This document shows positions 1 to 9,723 of a stretch of 10,686 nt of DNA, piece after piece. Both the position numbers and the translations under genes were made by a program. The notes below the pieces were generated by a model that made no database searches, was not told the origin of the DNA, and saw nothing but the letters and a program-made list of their open reading frames with translations. The stretch spans positions 1 through 10,686 of the forward strand of contig CAUDNR010001472.1 in assembly GCA_958430865.1 (NCBI GenBank), written 5' to 3'. Each line of letters starts with the position of its first letter. The first letter of the stretch is position 1. The stretch is from Entrophospora sp. SA101. Its lineage: Eukaryota; Glomeromycota; Glomeromycetes; Entrophosporales; Entrophosporaceae.

Positions 1-31
1 ATGTAAAATCTGATTGGTTCCCACAATAACG
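1..31. repeat. Dispersed direct repeat, copy 1 (partner at 317-347)
   Basis: These 31 bases recur at 317-347 with one difference (c at position 24 here, t in the partner). The shared block runs from atgtaaaatc through tggttccca to aataacg. After it the two copies diverge at once. In this copy the block leads into a nested palindrome (14-48). The repeat may be an end fragment of a larger repeat cut by the window edge. No gene is seen in or next to it. Confidence 0.75.
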
Positions 32-48
32 TAATCACGTTAACCAAT
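14..48. repeat. Nested imperfect palindrome
   Basis: An outer arm attggtt (14-20) pairs with aaccaat (42-48). An inner arm taacgt (27-32) pairs with acgtta (37-42) around a four-base loop. Such a structure could be the tip of a foldback or MITE-like element, or a protein-binding palindrome. The sequence alone does not decide between these. Confidence 0.5.
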
Positions 49-316
49 TTAACACTAAATACTGATGTAAGATAAAATTTTTTTTTATGCAATCTAAGTA
101 ACACTTCTTATTTCTCTGATCAATATCATCCAATCGCATATTCTCTCTTTTGGGACCGCCCATGCAAAAATGTTAATCTTTTTTTACAAAAAAGAACTTA
201 TCTTCAAGTGAAAAAAGTGATTGATGAAAATGGAACTTCTATGGATAAAAAAGTTAAAACCAAATTTTGACCCTTGTTAAAAACGCCCTTTGAAAGTTTT
301 AATCAAAGTTCGCACC

Positions 317-347
317 ATGTAAAATCTGATTGGTTCCCATAATAACG
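317..347. repeat. Dispersed direct repeat, copy 2 (partner at 1-31)
   Basis: Thirty of 31 bases match positions 1-31. The copy begins after gcacc and ends at aataacg, where homology to the first copy stops. It lacks the palindrome continuation found after copy 1. Confidence 0.75.
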
Positions 348-1069
348 AGTAGATAATAAAAAAATACCGGTTTATCGTGTGTATTTTGTTTTATCAAAGC
401 ATCATCTTAACAAATTAGTTCTGGCTGACATGCATATATTAAAAAAAAAAAATTAATTAATAATTTCTGTCGATCAGTATATTCCGTACATATATATATA
501 GTCCCCTTTTATTGGAAGATTGTTATTATTATTATTATTATTTTTCTCATAAAATTTCGCTGTCAATTTCCTCCCTCTTTCCTTTAATTTTGAAATGTTC
601 TCGGGATTATTTTATTATTTATTTATTATTTTGTTGTCATTTCTTTATTTTTTATTATTTTATTAATAATAATTTTATGTACTTGCTTATTTCTTTAGTC
701 GAAAGGCTTTCTTGGAAATTCGCTAAGTTTTTTTTGCATTTTTTTATTGTTATATTGTTTATATTGTTTACATTTTTCATCGTTTCTTTATAAAAAAATT
801 TTTTTTTGTAGTTATTTCGATCCTCTCGGACAGGGTTGATCCTTTCCTGCTTTCTCTTGTCAGTTCTCTTTTCTCTCAGTAAGAGTAGAACTGTGGACCG
901 ATACCCTTTTGAATTCCTTTTAATCCCCACTTCTGATCTTTTTGATCACCGGATTTGATCACCGGTTAACATTAATTTTTATAAAATTTTAAATCTTCCC
1001 TTTCTTGTTCCAAGTTTTATTCAACTATCGTTTTCTTTCTTTTTACTGGTTTCTTGGCAATTCTTCCAG
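348..1069. other. Intergenic stretch without a recognisable gene
   Basis: The sequence is strongly AT-rich and contains a TTA-triplet microsatellite at 523-543 and T-rich runs. A short TATA-like run (atatatatata, about 490-500) and pyrimidine-rich tracts (about 830-900 and 1020-1065) are present. No open frame here has convincing protein-like composition; the longest ones encode runs of Phe, Tyr, Ile and Leu, as expected of AT-rich DNA. A short near-repeat of ttgatcaccgg occurs twice around 942-965. Confidence 0.6.
523..543. repeat. TTA trinucleotide microsatellite
   Basis: Perfect run of the triplet tta (seen as ttattatta...), about seven units, in AT-rich intergenic DNA. Confidence 0.9.
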
Positions 1070-1116
1070 TTTATCGAAAAGAATTGCCATTGTTAGCTAG
1101 GAGGTGCCACCATTTG
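1070..1116 (+). other. Exon-like coding-looking fragment
   Basis: A 47-base stretch of more balanced composition is bounded by an acceptor-like cttccag and a donor-like gtaagt. In one forward frame it reads as part of LAILPVYRKELPLLARRCHH. On the reverse strand it reads HLLANNGNSFR followed by a stop. It is too short to assign to a family, has no ATG in the forward frame, and no partner exon was found. It may be an isolated exon or a fragment of an old mobile element, and the coding strand is uncertain. Confidence 0.25.
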
Positions 1117-1378
1117 GTAAGTTTTTATAATATTTTCATAATCCCGAGAACACAAATTATAATTTTTAATAATAAAATAAATTTTGAAATTTTTGTATTT
1201 ATTGATTTGTATTTTATTGATTCGTATTTATTGATGTTTATAAAAATAAAAATCCAATTATTATAATTATTGGTCGCGAGCAAAATAATTTGCAATAAAA
1301 TAAATTTGAATGATCGACTCGTAGTAATATATAAAAAAAATTTTTTTTTTGTGAAAACGATTATAATCATGTATTTTT

Positions 1379-1497
1379 CCGCAAAAATATCCGCAATTTT
1401 GCGCAGCATCATGAGAATATCCAATTTTATTGGTTGGGTTGGGTGCATGTTATCCTTATTTAGAAATCGATTTGGCGATTGCGGATATTTTTTGTGG
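1379..1497. mobile_element. Short foldback (MITE-like) element
   Basis: The left end at 1379-1397 (cc gcaaaaatatccgcaat) and the right end at 1478-1497 (attgcggatattttttgtgg) are inverted repeats of 19-20 bases. They differ by one substitution and one extra base in the A/T run. The 119-bp total length, absence of coding sequence and AT-rich flanks fit a non-autonomous DNA element or its relic. The interior carries a ttggttgggttgggtg direct repetition. No clear target-site duplication could be fixed by eye because the flanks are low-complexity. Confidence 0.55.
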
Positions 1498-1611
1498 ATA
1501 ACTACGATATTGATTAATAATAATAAGGCATGTATCCATTTTCCTTTTAAAATTTATATTTTATAGAAAGGTTAAAGTTATAATAAAAATTATGAATTAG
1601 TACATATGTAA

Positions 1612-1659
1612 ACTCGATAAGTCGGTCACTCGATAAGTCGGTTTACTCAATAAGTCGGC
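1612..1659. repeat. Three-copy array of a 15-base motif
   Basis: The motif actcgataagtcggt occurs at 1612-1626 and 1628-1642, and as actcaataagtcggc at 1645-1659, spaced 16 and 17 bases apart. A diverged inverted relative (gagcgtcccaacttattgat) lies at 1851-1870. The array could therefore be one terminal array of a roughly 260-bp non-autonomous DNA element, with repeated transposase-binding motifs at its ends. The far end is weak, so this reading is tentative. Confidence 0.55.
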
Positions 1660-2925
1660 CAAAATTTTCACTCCATTTTCTTAATATTTAAGTAATTTAA
1701 TCCGTGACTATTAAATTTATTAAATTATTTTGAGTTTGTAGATCATTTTTTAAATTCGATTCAAAGAAAATTTTGTTGCCTCAAGAATTTATTTTTGTAA
1801 CCAAGTAAAAAAATTTTTTTGATCAAAAAGTCTCGAAACCGATTTTCCTAGAGCGTCCCAACTTATTGATAAAAAAATTTTTTTCTATAAATAAAAATCC
1901 AGTTGTTGTACTTGTGGTTTTTGTAAAATCTTCTTTAAAAGTTGGTCGATTGACTGTTTTTACTTTGCTGATCGTTAACTTTGTGTTCCCATTAAAGAAT
2001 ACTCTGACCGTTTAAGAGATAGTTATTACTGTTGTTATTGTTATTAGACGGGAAAGCGAAATAATTGATCGCAATAAAATAAATTGAGTGAATAAGCTTT
2101 ACCAGTGAATGACTTTTAGGTTTTATTTAATATGGTTATTTTCTTTGTTCAAGAAAAAGGTATCTTTAAAATACATGAGATTCAAATTGTTTATTATTAT
2201 ATTGATATACATTCGGATTAATTAATTATAAACTAATTTTCTAGACTTGGACACTTTTTGTAGGGTAAAGCGATTTTGAGACAACTTTATCAACTAAAGA
2301 TAACTCTTGTGTTCAAGATACTTTTATCGACTAAAGACAACGGATCCGGTGGCTATCGTCTTTTTTCGATATTTACCTAGTGCTGACCAAATATTTAACA
2401 AGTAATGTTAATAAATACATGATAAAATGAATATAAAAAACGTTATTAATATAATAATTACAACGGACAACGAATTTTTGGTAGTGGTGGTGGTGGAATT
2501 AAATAATATTATTATTACCATTACTACAAGAAAGAAATACCCCTTCTTAAATCGTCTAAAGATTGTAAAACAATAAAGCTCTTTGTGAGCTTTCTTAATT
2601 GCAATACTAAAAACAATATCATAACCTTGAGTAGTAAGTAGATAAGGTTTCTATTCGAATAAAAGGAATAATTTGAGTAAAAAATAATTCAAGTAATTCA
2701 AATAATTTGAGCGAATAAACAAATAAAACAAATAAAACAAATAAACAAATAAAACAAATAAAGCGAATATAAAGTAATATTGTATTACGAATAGAAAACA
2801 TACATTAATAAATAAACAAACAAATAGCTTTTATTTCGAAATAATTAATTTTGTTCCTTTGGTGTTAATGATTGAATCAATCACGCATTGTTTTTAAAGA
2901 ATAATATGATTTTTTTAATGGATGA
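1660..2925. other. Intergenic stretch without a recognisable gene
   Basis: AT-rich DNA in which no protein-like reading frame was found on either strand. A diverged pair, around 1280-1312 and 2053-2090, shares caataaaataaatt with similar flanks. A near-repeat, ctttatcaactaaagataac (2285-2304) and cttttatcgactaaagacaac (2321-2341), also occurs. The right part holds an A-rich simple repeat at 2714-2764. Confidence 0.55.
2714..2764. repeat. Low-complexity (AAACAAAT)-type repeat
   Basis: Irregular tandem run of aaataaac and aaacaaat units. The apparent minus-strand open frame across 2619-2801 is a product of this repeat (Phe, Leu, Cys and Val runs) and is not a gene. Confidence 0.8.
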
Positions 2926-2975
2926 CTCGGTATAGCGGATAAATTTCCTGGAACAAACATATCCGTTATACCGAG
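2926..2975. repeat. Near-perfect 16-bp inverted repeat (stem-loop)
   Basis: The left arm ctcggtatagcggata (2926-2941) is the reverse complement of tatccgttataccgag (2960-2975) except for one position. An 18-base loop separates the arms. This could be a solo pair of transposon ends, a very short foldback relic, or a structured RNA element. No poly-T terminator context or gene is attached. Confidence 0.7.
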
Positions 2976-3002
2976 ACTCACTGTGTATTTCTGAAAATAT
3001 GA

Positions 3003-3232
3003 TGGTGCTCAATATCAGAGCTCACCATATTTTGCAATGATAGTTGTAAGCTTACTATAATGGATGCTCTGGATGGCTACATATGCAGACTTCAAAGATC
3101 TGATACAATGTGAGTACCATCTACTCTTTTGAAGTTGACGAATTGATAACTATGATCAACGAAGCTTTAAGGGTGATCCTAAATATACAAGACCTTCCTC
3201 CTGTATATAGGATTTTCCAAGCTTTAATATGA
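3003..3232 (+). pseudogene. Coding-like fragment in two overlapping frames, family unknown
   Basis: From 3003 one forward frame is open to a stop after about 36 codons. It contains SISELTIFCNDSCKLTI and then MDALDGYICRLQRSDTM. A second forward frame is open from 3104 to a TGA at 3230-3232 and contains VSTIYSFEVDELITM and NEALRVILNIQDLPPVYRIF. Both have mixed, protein-like composition, unlike the Phe/Ile/Lys runs seen in random frames here. They overlap near 3104-3112, as expected of one coding sequence with a frameshift. A gtgagt at the junction leaves splicing possible, but no good intron was found. I do not recognise the family. Confidence 0.35.
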
Positions 3233-3516
3233 TAAATAGCTTGTATCTATTGATTTTATTTATGCAGCTTAGGACAAAATGATCAGTGGAACAATTATAT
3301 AGAAAAAATTTAATGAGTGATGATGAAAAACACAAAGAAATGATGATTATGAATTTTTCGATACACTAAGATCTCCAAAGGAGCCAACCCCCTCTAAATG
3401 CACCTCTTTGGGAATGAGTGATAGCATGTACTTAGATTTCATTGGTTGCATGTGAACACTAAAAAAAATATTATATTTATAAGTTATTTTTTTAATGAAA
3501 TAAAAATTCTTGATTC
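3233..3516. other. Non-coding stretch between fragment and tandem duplication
   Basis: No gene is seen. A short open run, LGQNDQWNNYIEKI, follows an acceptor-like tatgcag near 3268 and may belong to the broken fragment to its left, though no phase-consistent intron joins them. A 27-base block at 3410-3436 has a diverged partner at 4341-4367. Confidence 0.4.
3410..3436. repeat. Diverged repeat flanking the tandem duplication (left)
   Basis: gggaatgagtgatagcat followed by gtacttaga resembles the block at 4341-4367 (gggaatgaatgagagcat followed by tcacttaga), with four differences in 27 bases. The pair brackets the 378-bp tandem repeat. It may be an older repeat into which the unit lies, or coincidental dispersed copies. 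Confidence 0.5.
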
Positions 3517-3894
3517 ATGTCTTATTTATAATAATTTCAACTATATAGGCTTTTCTATCTGCTTTCTTGTTCTTTTGTTCTGATAAGCTTCGTATCTATT
3601 AAAAAGAAAGAATTCTCTTTATTATCCTATCACTTAATAAAGTAAACAATTCCTTACTTGCCTGTTACAGAATGATTCTTTATCATCTCTTATATACTAA
3701 TAATAAATTTGATTCTTTATATTCTTTACCATCATTTACTAAGTATAAAACTTCAACTCTTTATCAACTCTTACAAAAAATCAATTTTTTAATTTTTTTC
3801 TATATACACAACAAAGGAAAAATAACGTCTGTCACACGATTTTTATTGGGCAACGATCACGTGAAAGTCCCGGGTATGCATTTGAGAGAGTTAT
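3517..3894. repeat. 378-bp tandem duplication, unit 1
   Basis: This unit is repeated head-to-tail at 3895-4272, and the identity runs two bases further because at is shared at the junctions. I found no difference between the copies by eye. The unit contains an ATG-started open frame (3672 onward, beginning MILYHLLYTNN) preceded by an acceptor-like tgttacag. It also contains a cacgtg palindrome and a cccggg site near its right end. The open frame is low-complexity at its start and matches no family I know, so I do not call it a gene. Confidence 0.9.
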
Positions 3895-4274
3895 ATGTCT
3901 TATTTATAATAATTTCAACTATATAGGCTTTTCTATCTGCTTTCTTGTTCTTTTGTTCTGATAAGCTTCGTATCTATTAAAAAGAAAGAATTCTCTTTAT
4001 TATCCTATCACTTAATAAAGTAAACAATTCCTTACTTGCCTGTTACAGAATGATTCTTTATCATCTCTTATATACTAATAATAAATTTGATTCTTTATAT
4101 TCTTTACCATCATTTACTAAGTATAAAACTTCAACTCTTTATCAACTCTTACAAAAAATCAATTTTTTAATTTTTTTCTATATACACAACAAAGGAAAAA
4201 TAACGTCTGTCACACGATTTTTATTGGGCAACGATCACGTGAAAGTCCCGGGTATGCATTTGAGAGAGTTATAT
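3895..4274. repeat. 378-bp tandem duplication, unit 2
   Basis: Second identical copy of the unit at 3517-3894. Because the flanks differ, the embedded open frame ends differently. In unit 1 it runs on into the start of unit 2, giving a tail VLFIIISTI. In unit 2 it ends MEMKKAM at a stop near 4296. The more balanced part of the frame (ITSVTRFLLGNDHVKVPGMH) may be an eroded coding segment of a mobile element, but this is not established. Confidence 0.9.
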
Positions 4275-4672
4275 ATGGAAATGAAAAAAGCTATGTAGTG
4301 CAGGGGGAGAGGTGTGCATTTATCTCTAATCCCCAAGCTTGGGAATGAATGAGAGCATTCACTTAGAGGTGGTCCTTGGAAAGTAATCATGAAAAGCACC
4401 ACCATTCACCAATGAGGGTAAATAAAAAAATATTATAAATCCTGATTCCCCAACATAAGTACAATAATAACATTTATAAAAAAAAATCAATTATTTAAAA
4501 ATCCTGGGGAAAAAAAACTTTGAATGAATCATCCATTTTTTCAATTTTGATAATAGTGAAATGTTTATTTTATATATTAATATATGCATCCTGGTCAAAA
4601 AAAAAATATAAGGACACTTGCTGTATTTTCTTTTGAAGATGAACATAATATAATAAGAATTAAAAATAAGAA
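4275..4672. other. Intergenic stretch without a recognisable gene
   Basis: This region lies between the tandem duplication and the copine 3' end. It contains the palindrome cccaagcttggg (4332-4343) and the diverged repeat at 4341-4367. From about 4430 on it is A/T homopolymer-rich. An aataaa hexamer on the minus strand (4564-4569), about 240 bases beyond the copine stop, could serve as a polyadenylation signal. That is only a position-based guess. Confidence 0.5.
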
Positions 4673-4804
4673 TTAAAAAGTAAATCTATAAATTAATAAA
4701 TAATATTCTAATTGAGTGAGGTATAACAAATTAGCATTTAACTGTGTATCATGTGCATAAGCTGGTGGTGGTTTCATTGGATGTTTTAACAAATCAACTT
4801 GTAG
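4673..4804 (-). pseudogene. Relic of a longer copine C-terminal tail
   Basis: Immediately beyond the copine stop codon, in a different minus-strand frame, 43 codons stay open to a TAA at 4673-4675. The first part reads LQVDLLKHPMKPPPAYAHDT, which has protein-like composition with a proline run, unlike the surrounding AT-rich DNA. It directly abuts the last copine codons. The simplest inference is that the ancestral protein continued here and was cut by the TAG plus a frame change. The last third (rich in Leu, Tyr, Ile and Phe) may be ordinary 3' UTR. No alternative GT-AG splice that joins it in phase was found. Confidence 0.4.
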
Positions 4805-4809
4805 TTAGT

Positions 4810-7426
<2,617 letters not shown>

Positions 7427-7943
7427 ATTTAATTTACAAAAAAAAATATTTAAAATCGGGAGTTTTTTTTGTTAACGTTATTTATAATAAAAAAAATTTC
7501 TATAATGTTTTTTCATTTAATAAACTTTTGAAAATCTTGCCAATTTTTCTCATTGAAACCAACCGACTGTTGTTTCAAAAAGGAAACTTCATTCAGACCA
7601 CTCTTTATTAAGTATTAATGCGAAAATTTCAAATTTATATCAAAACGGTCTTTGTTCTTTGGCTTTATTAAACTGAAGCACAAGAGCAAAATCGTTAAAA
7701 ACATTGTATAATTGACTTGCACAAATTTTAAAAGTATAAAGTCACATTATATCCCACCTTTTAAAAAAATAGCTCTATTGGTTGATAGAATAGATCTCTG
7801 GTTTTAATGCAATAGAGAGATTTTATCAAAAAAATCATTTATTGTAGAGTTGCATAATGACTGAAATTTTTATTTCTTTACGTACATGATTCATAATAGA
7901 TGCGGGATTACGATGAAAATCAACGAGTTGCATTGATGATAGT
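7427..7943. other. Upstream region of the copine gene
   Basis: AT-rich DNA 5' of the copine start. A TATA-like box lies at 7479-7486. The minus-strand stretch 7930-7835 stays open for 31 codons and begins QLVDFHRNPASIMNHVRKEI. This looks protein-like and may be a further piece of the mobile-element relic to its right, but I cannot place it in the hAT domain with confidence. Nothing else recognisable is seen. Confidence 0.5.
7479..7486 (-). promoter_or_regulatory. Candidate TATA box of the copine gene
   Basis: TATAAATA on the minus strand, 52 bases upstream of the copine ATG at 7426. The distance is plausible for a short 5' UTR. In DNA this AT-rich, such an octamer also arises by chance, so support is weak. 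Confidence 0.3.
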
Positions 7944-8259
7944 TTACAGGAGATTGTGTATTGAAAAGTACTTCAGGAAAGTTTCAAAAATTGTTTTAAT
8001 ATGTTCACAAGCACTTTGTCTATTTCTTCTGAAAAGACCGAGAGTTGGTTTAGATGCCTAAAATTGAAGTGATTGAATAATGATCCATGCCAATACTTGC
8101 TGCTATTTCACTCTGTGTGAAACCTTTTCCTTTTATTTATTATTGTAAATGCACCTGGATGCTTCCAAAGACAAAACGAATATCGCCCATAGCTGGATAT
8201 AATGACGCTGGAAGGTGCTTTGTGGCCTTTTCTAAGGGTTCAAGGAGCATGAGAGTATA
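7944..8259 (-). pseudogene. Relic of a hAT-type transposase
   Basis: From 8259 to 8140 the minus strand reads 39 codons including LLEPLEKATKHLPASLYPAM and GDIRFVFGSIQVHLQ. This matches the conserved hAT region in which a Leu/Pro/Phe-led helix is followed by an EATKxLSxSxYPT-like motif. After two in-frame stops, the same frame continues at 8130-8050 with GKGFTQSEIAASIGMDHYSI, and a shifted frame at 8048-7944 gives ACEHIKTIFETFLKY. Both resemble the next conserved hAT blocks. A slightly earlier start near 8292 (LQPVNT then a stop) is possible. The stops and frameshift show it is non-functional. Only this central part of the transposase is seen; the DNA-binding and C-terminal dimerisation regions were not found. 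Confidence 0.6.
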
Positions 8260-8292
8260 TCAGGTATTGACCGGTTGAAGATTTTTTTTAAA

Positions 8293-8811
8293 GTATAGAA
8301 ATAGTAATTTGCCTTAATAATAATTCAATCATCCTCTTGGTAAAAGTCATTAATCTCTTGATCACATTCATCCATTTTCTTCAAAAAGAAATATATTATA
8401 TCATAATTGTTAATTGAAAATGGGATAATTTATTATACAACTGTAAGGTTTGTATTTATTATATCAAAGCATTGGAAAGGGAATAATTATCCTTTTTATA
8501 TTAATTAGAAAAATGACAAAACTGCAAAAACGGTGAAATGGAGAGTCACGAATTAAAAACATCATTTACAATGCCCAAATGGTCAATTGATTAAAGGTTG
8601 CCCTTCAATTCACTTTTATTTATAATATTTGTACATAAAAGATTAATTGCACTACTACGTGAATGTTTTAATTCATTAACGATTGATGACTTCTTTGAAC
8701 TCAAGGTTTACCTTTTAAAACTTCACTTATAGATGACGTGACCATATTAATATTAATATATTAATAATGAATAAAAATGTAAAGGTATACACACGATGAT
8801 AAAGAATAATT
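8293..8811. other. Stretch between the two mobile-element relics
   Basis: No intact gene. On the minus strand a short open run ending at 8325-8327 reads FFLKKMDECDQEINDFYQED. It looks protein-like and could be a fragment of the neighbouring relics, but it is too short to assign. The rest is AT-rich; an alternating AT palindrome lies around 8747-8766. Confidence 0.4.
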
Positions 8812-8813
8812 AC

Positions 8814-9471
8814 CCATAGTATTTCGAAAATGTTGACAAGTATCTGTGCCAATTGATGTCATAATTTTCTGAATGCATCATATTTTAAAGATTTCAATTT
8901 GTTATCTTCTTTCAGACCAGCCAAAAAATCTCTGTGGACTGATTTGTAGCTGGAAAAAATACAACTGATTGAGTTATTTTATTGCTACTTCTTCCTAGAC
9001 TTGGCAATCCATGAACCTCAGCATAATTTCCCAGAAAGTTCTTTACAATTGTGGTAATGTCTTTTTCAATTGCTATCTTAGTTTTCCATTGAGACATTCT
9101 TTTAATATTACCATAAACTCTTGACAGAAGACCATTGTTTATCAGATGATTTCTAATATTTTCAAAATAAGTTCTGCCAATTCCTAACATATTGAGATAA
9201 GTTTCTTGACAGAAAGGCATATTATGATCCCAATGATAGAAAGTTCTTTTATTAGATCTAGTTTTCTTTTTAAGGCGTCTGCTAGTGCTTGTTGATCCAC
9301 CATCCATTGCTTTAAGTTGGGCCATTAAAAATATGTCTTGTTCTGTTTTAGAAAGAGCTTGAAAGAATTCCCTTAATTCTGCAAAATTTTCCTTGGGAAT
9401 TCTTGAAGAGCATCCACGCAATTACAACCTTTTTCTAAAAAATCAATTGCTTTTGTATTTATTATTGTTTT
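8814..9471 (-). pseudogene. Broken gene of a repeated, mobile-element-like family
   Basis: The longest frame (9421-8912, 169 codons) has no ATG and is preceded at once by TAA. Its protein-like parts include NFAELREFFQALSKTEQDIF, CQETYLNMLGIGRTYFENIR and YAEVHGLPSLGR followed by VVFFPA. Upstream, another frame supplies AIDFLEKGCNC, ending near 9419 where the main frame begins RGCSSRIPKEN. Downstream, a frame from 8939 reads VHRDFLAGLKEDNKLKSLKY to a TGA at 8859-8861. A third frame then gives GTDTCQHFRNTMG up to a donor-like gtaatt. These pieces form one Cys-rich-start protein cut by at least three frame changes. The layout (CxC start, early-gene-name-less helical domain, HGxPxxGR, LPA-like motif, CxxC-like end) resembles multi-copy transposase-related proteins of animals and fungi. 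That family assignment is from memory and uncertain. Confidence 0.6.
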
Positions 9472-9723
9472 TCATATACACCTATTCCTATATATATAAT
9501 TTTATAATTTTATGTAGAACAGCAAACAATTAAAAAATCACTAAAGATGTTAAAGATGTAAATTTTTTTATTACTGCATTTTTTGATAATTATATTGGTA
9601 TAAAGCTATAATTTCATTTACAATATCAAATTTATTTCAAGTCATGCTCTGTTTGTAAAAATTATTTTTTAAAAAATAAAACACAATAACTCTGAATATT
9701 TTATTAACTTTGATGATAATTTT
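9472..9723. other. AT-rich spacer without a gene
   Basis: Nothing recognisable on either strand. It separates the broken mobile-element-like gene from the breakpoint of the copine duplication at 9734. Confidence 0.6.

Noticed and set aside
512..930. Open frames on both strands across the T-rich stretch
   Set aside because: The forward frame is runs of Tyr, Phe, Ile and Leu from the TTA repeat and T tracts. The reverse frame is Lys/Asn/Arg-rich and matches nothing known. No splice or family support.
1125..1566. Overlapping frames of about 100 codons on both strands
   Set aside because: Composition is that expected from AT-rich DNA, and the frames run through the foldback element's inverted ends.
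2619..2801. Minus-strand 60-codon frame
   Set aside because: It is created by the simple A-rich repeat; the protein is repetitive Leu, Phe and Val.
8050..8130. Helix-turn-helix of a Tc1/mariner transposase (GKGFTQSEIAASIG)
   Set aside because: It looked like the N-terminal HTH of that family. However, it lies in the same frame, just after two stops, as a clear hAT segment and fits the following hAT block (F-Q-EIA-SI-D-Y), so the hAT reading was preferred.
8087..8278. Forward 63-codon frame
   Set aside because: It is antisense to the hAT relic and has no independent support.
8325..8392. Short minus-strand coding-like run (MDECDQEINDFYQEDD)
   Set aside because: Too short to place in a family or to join to a neighbour in phase; kept only as a note in the spacer entry.
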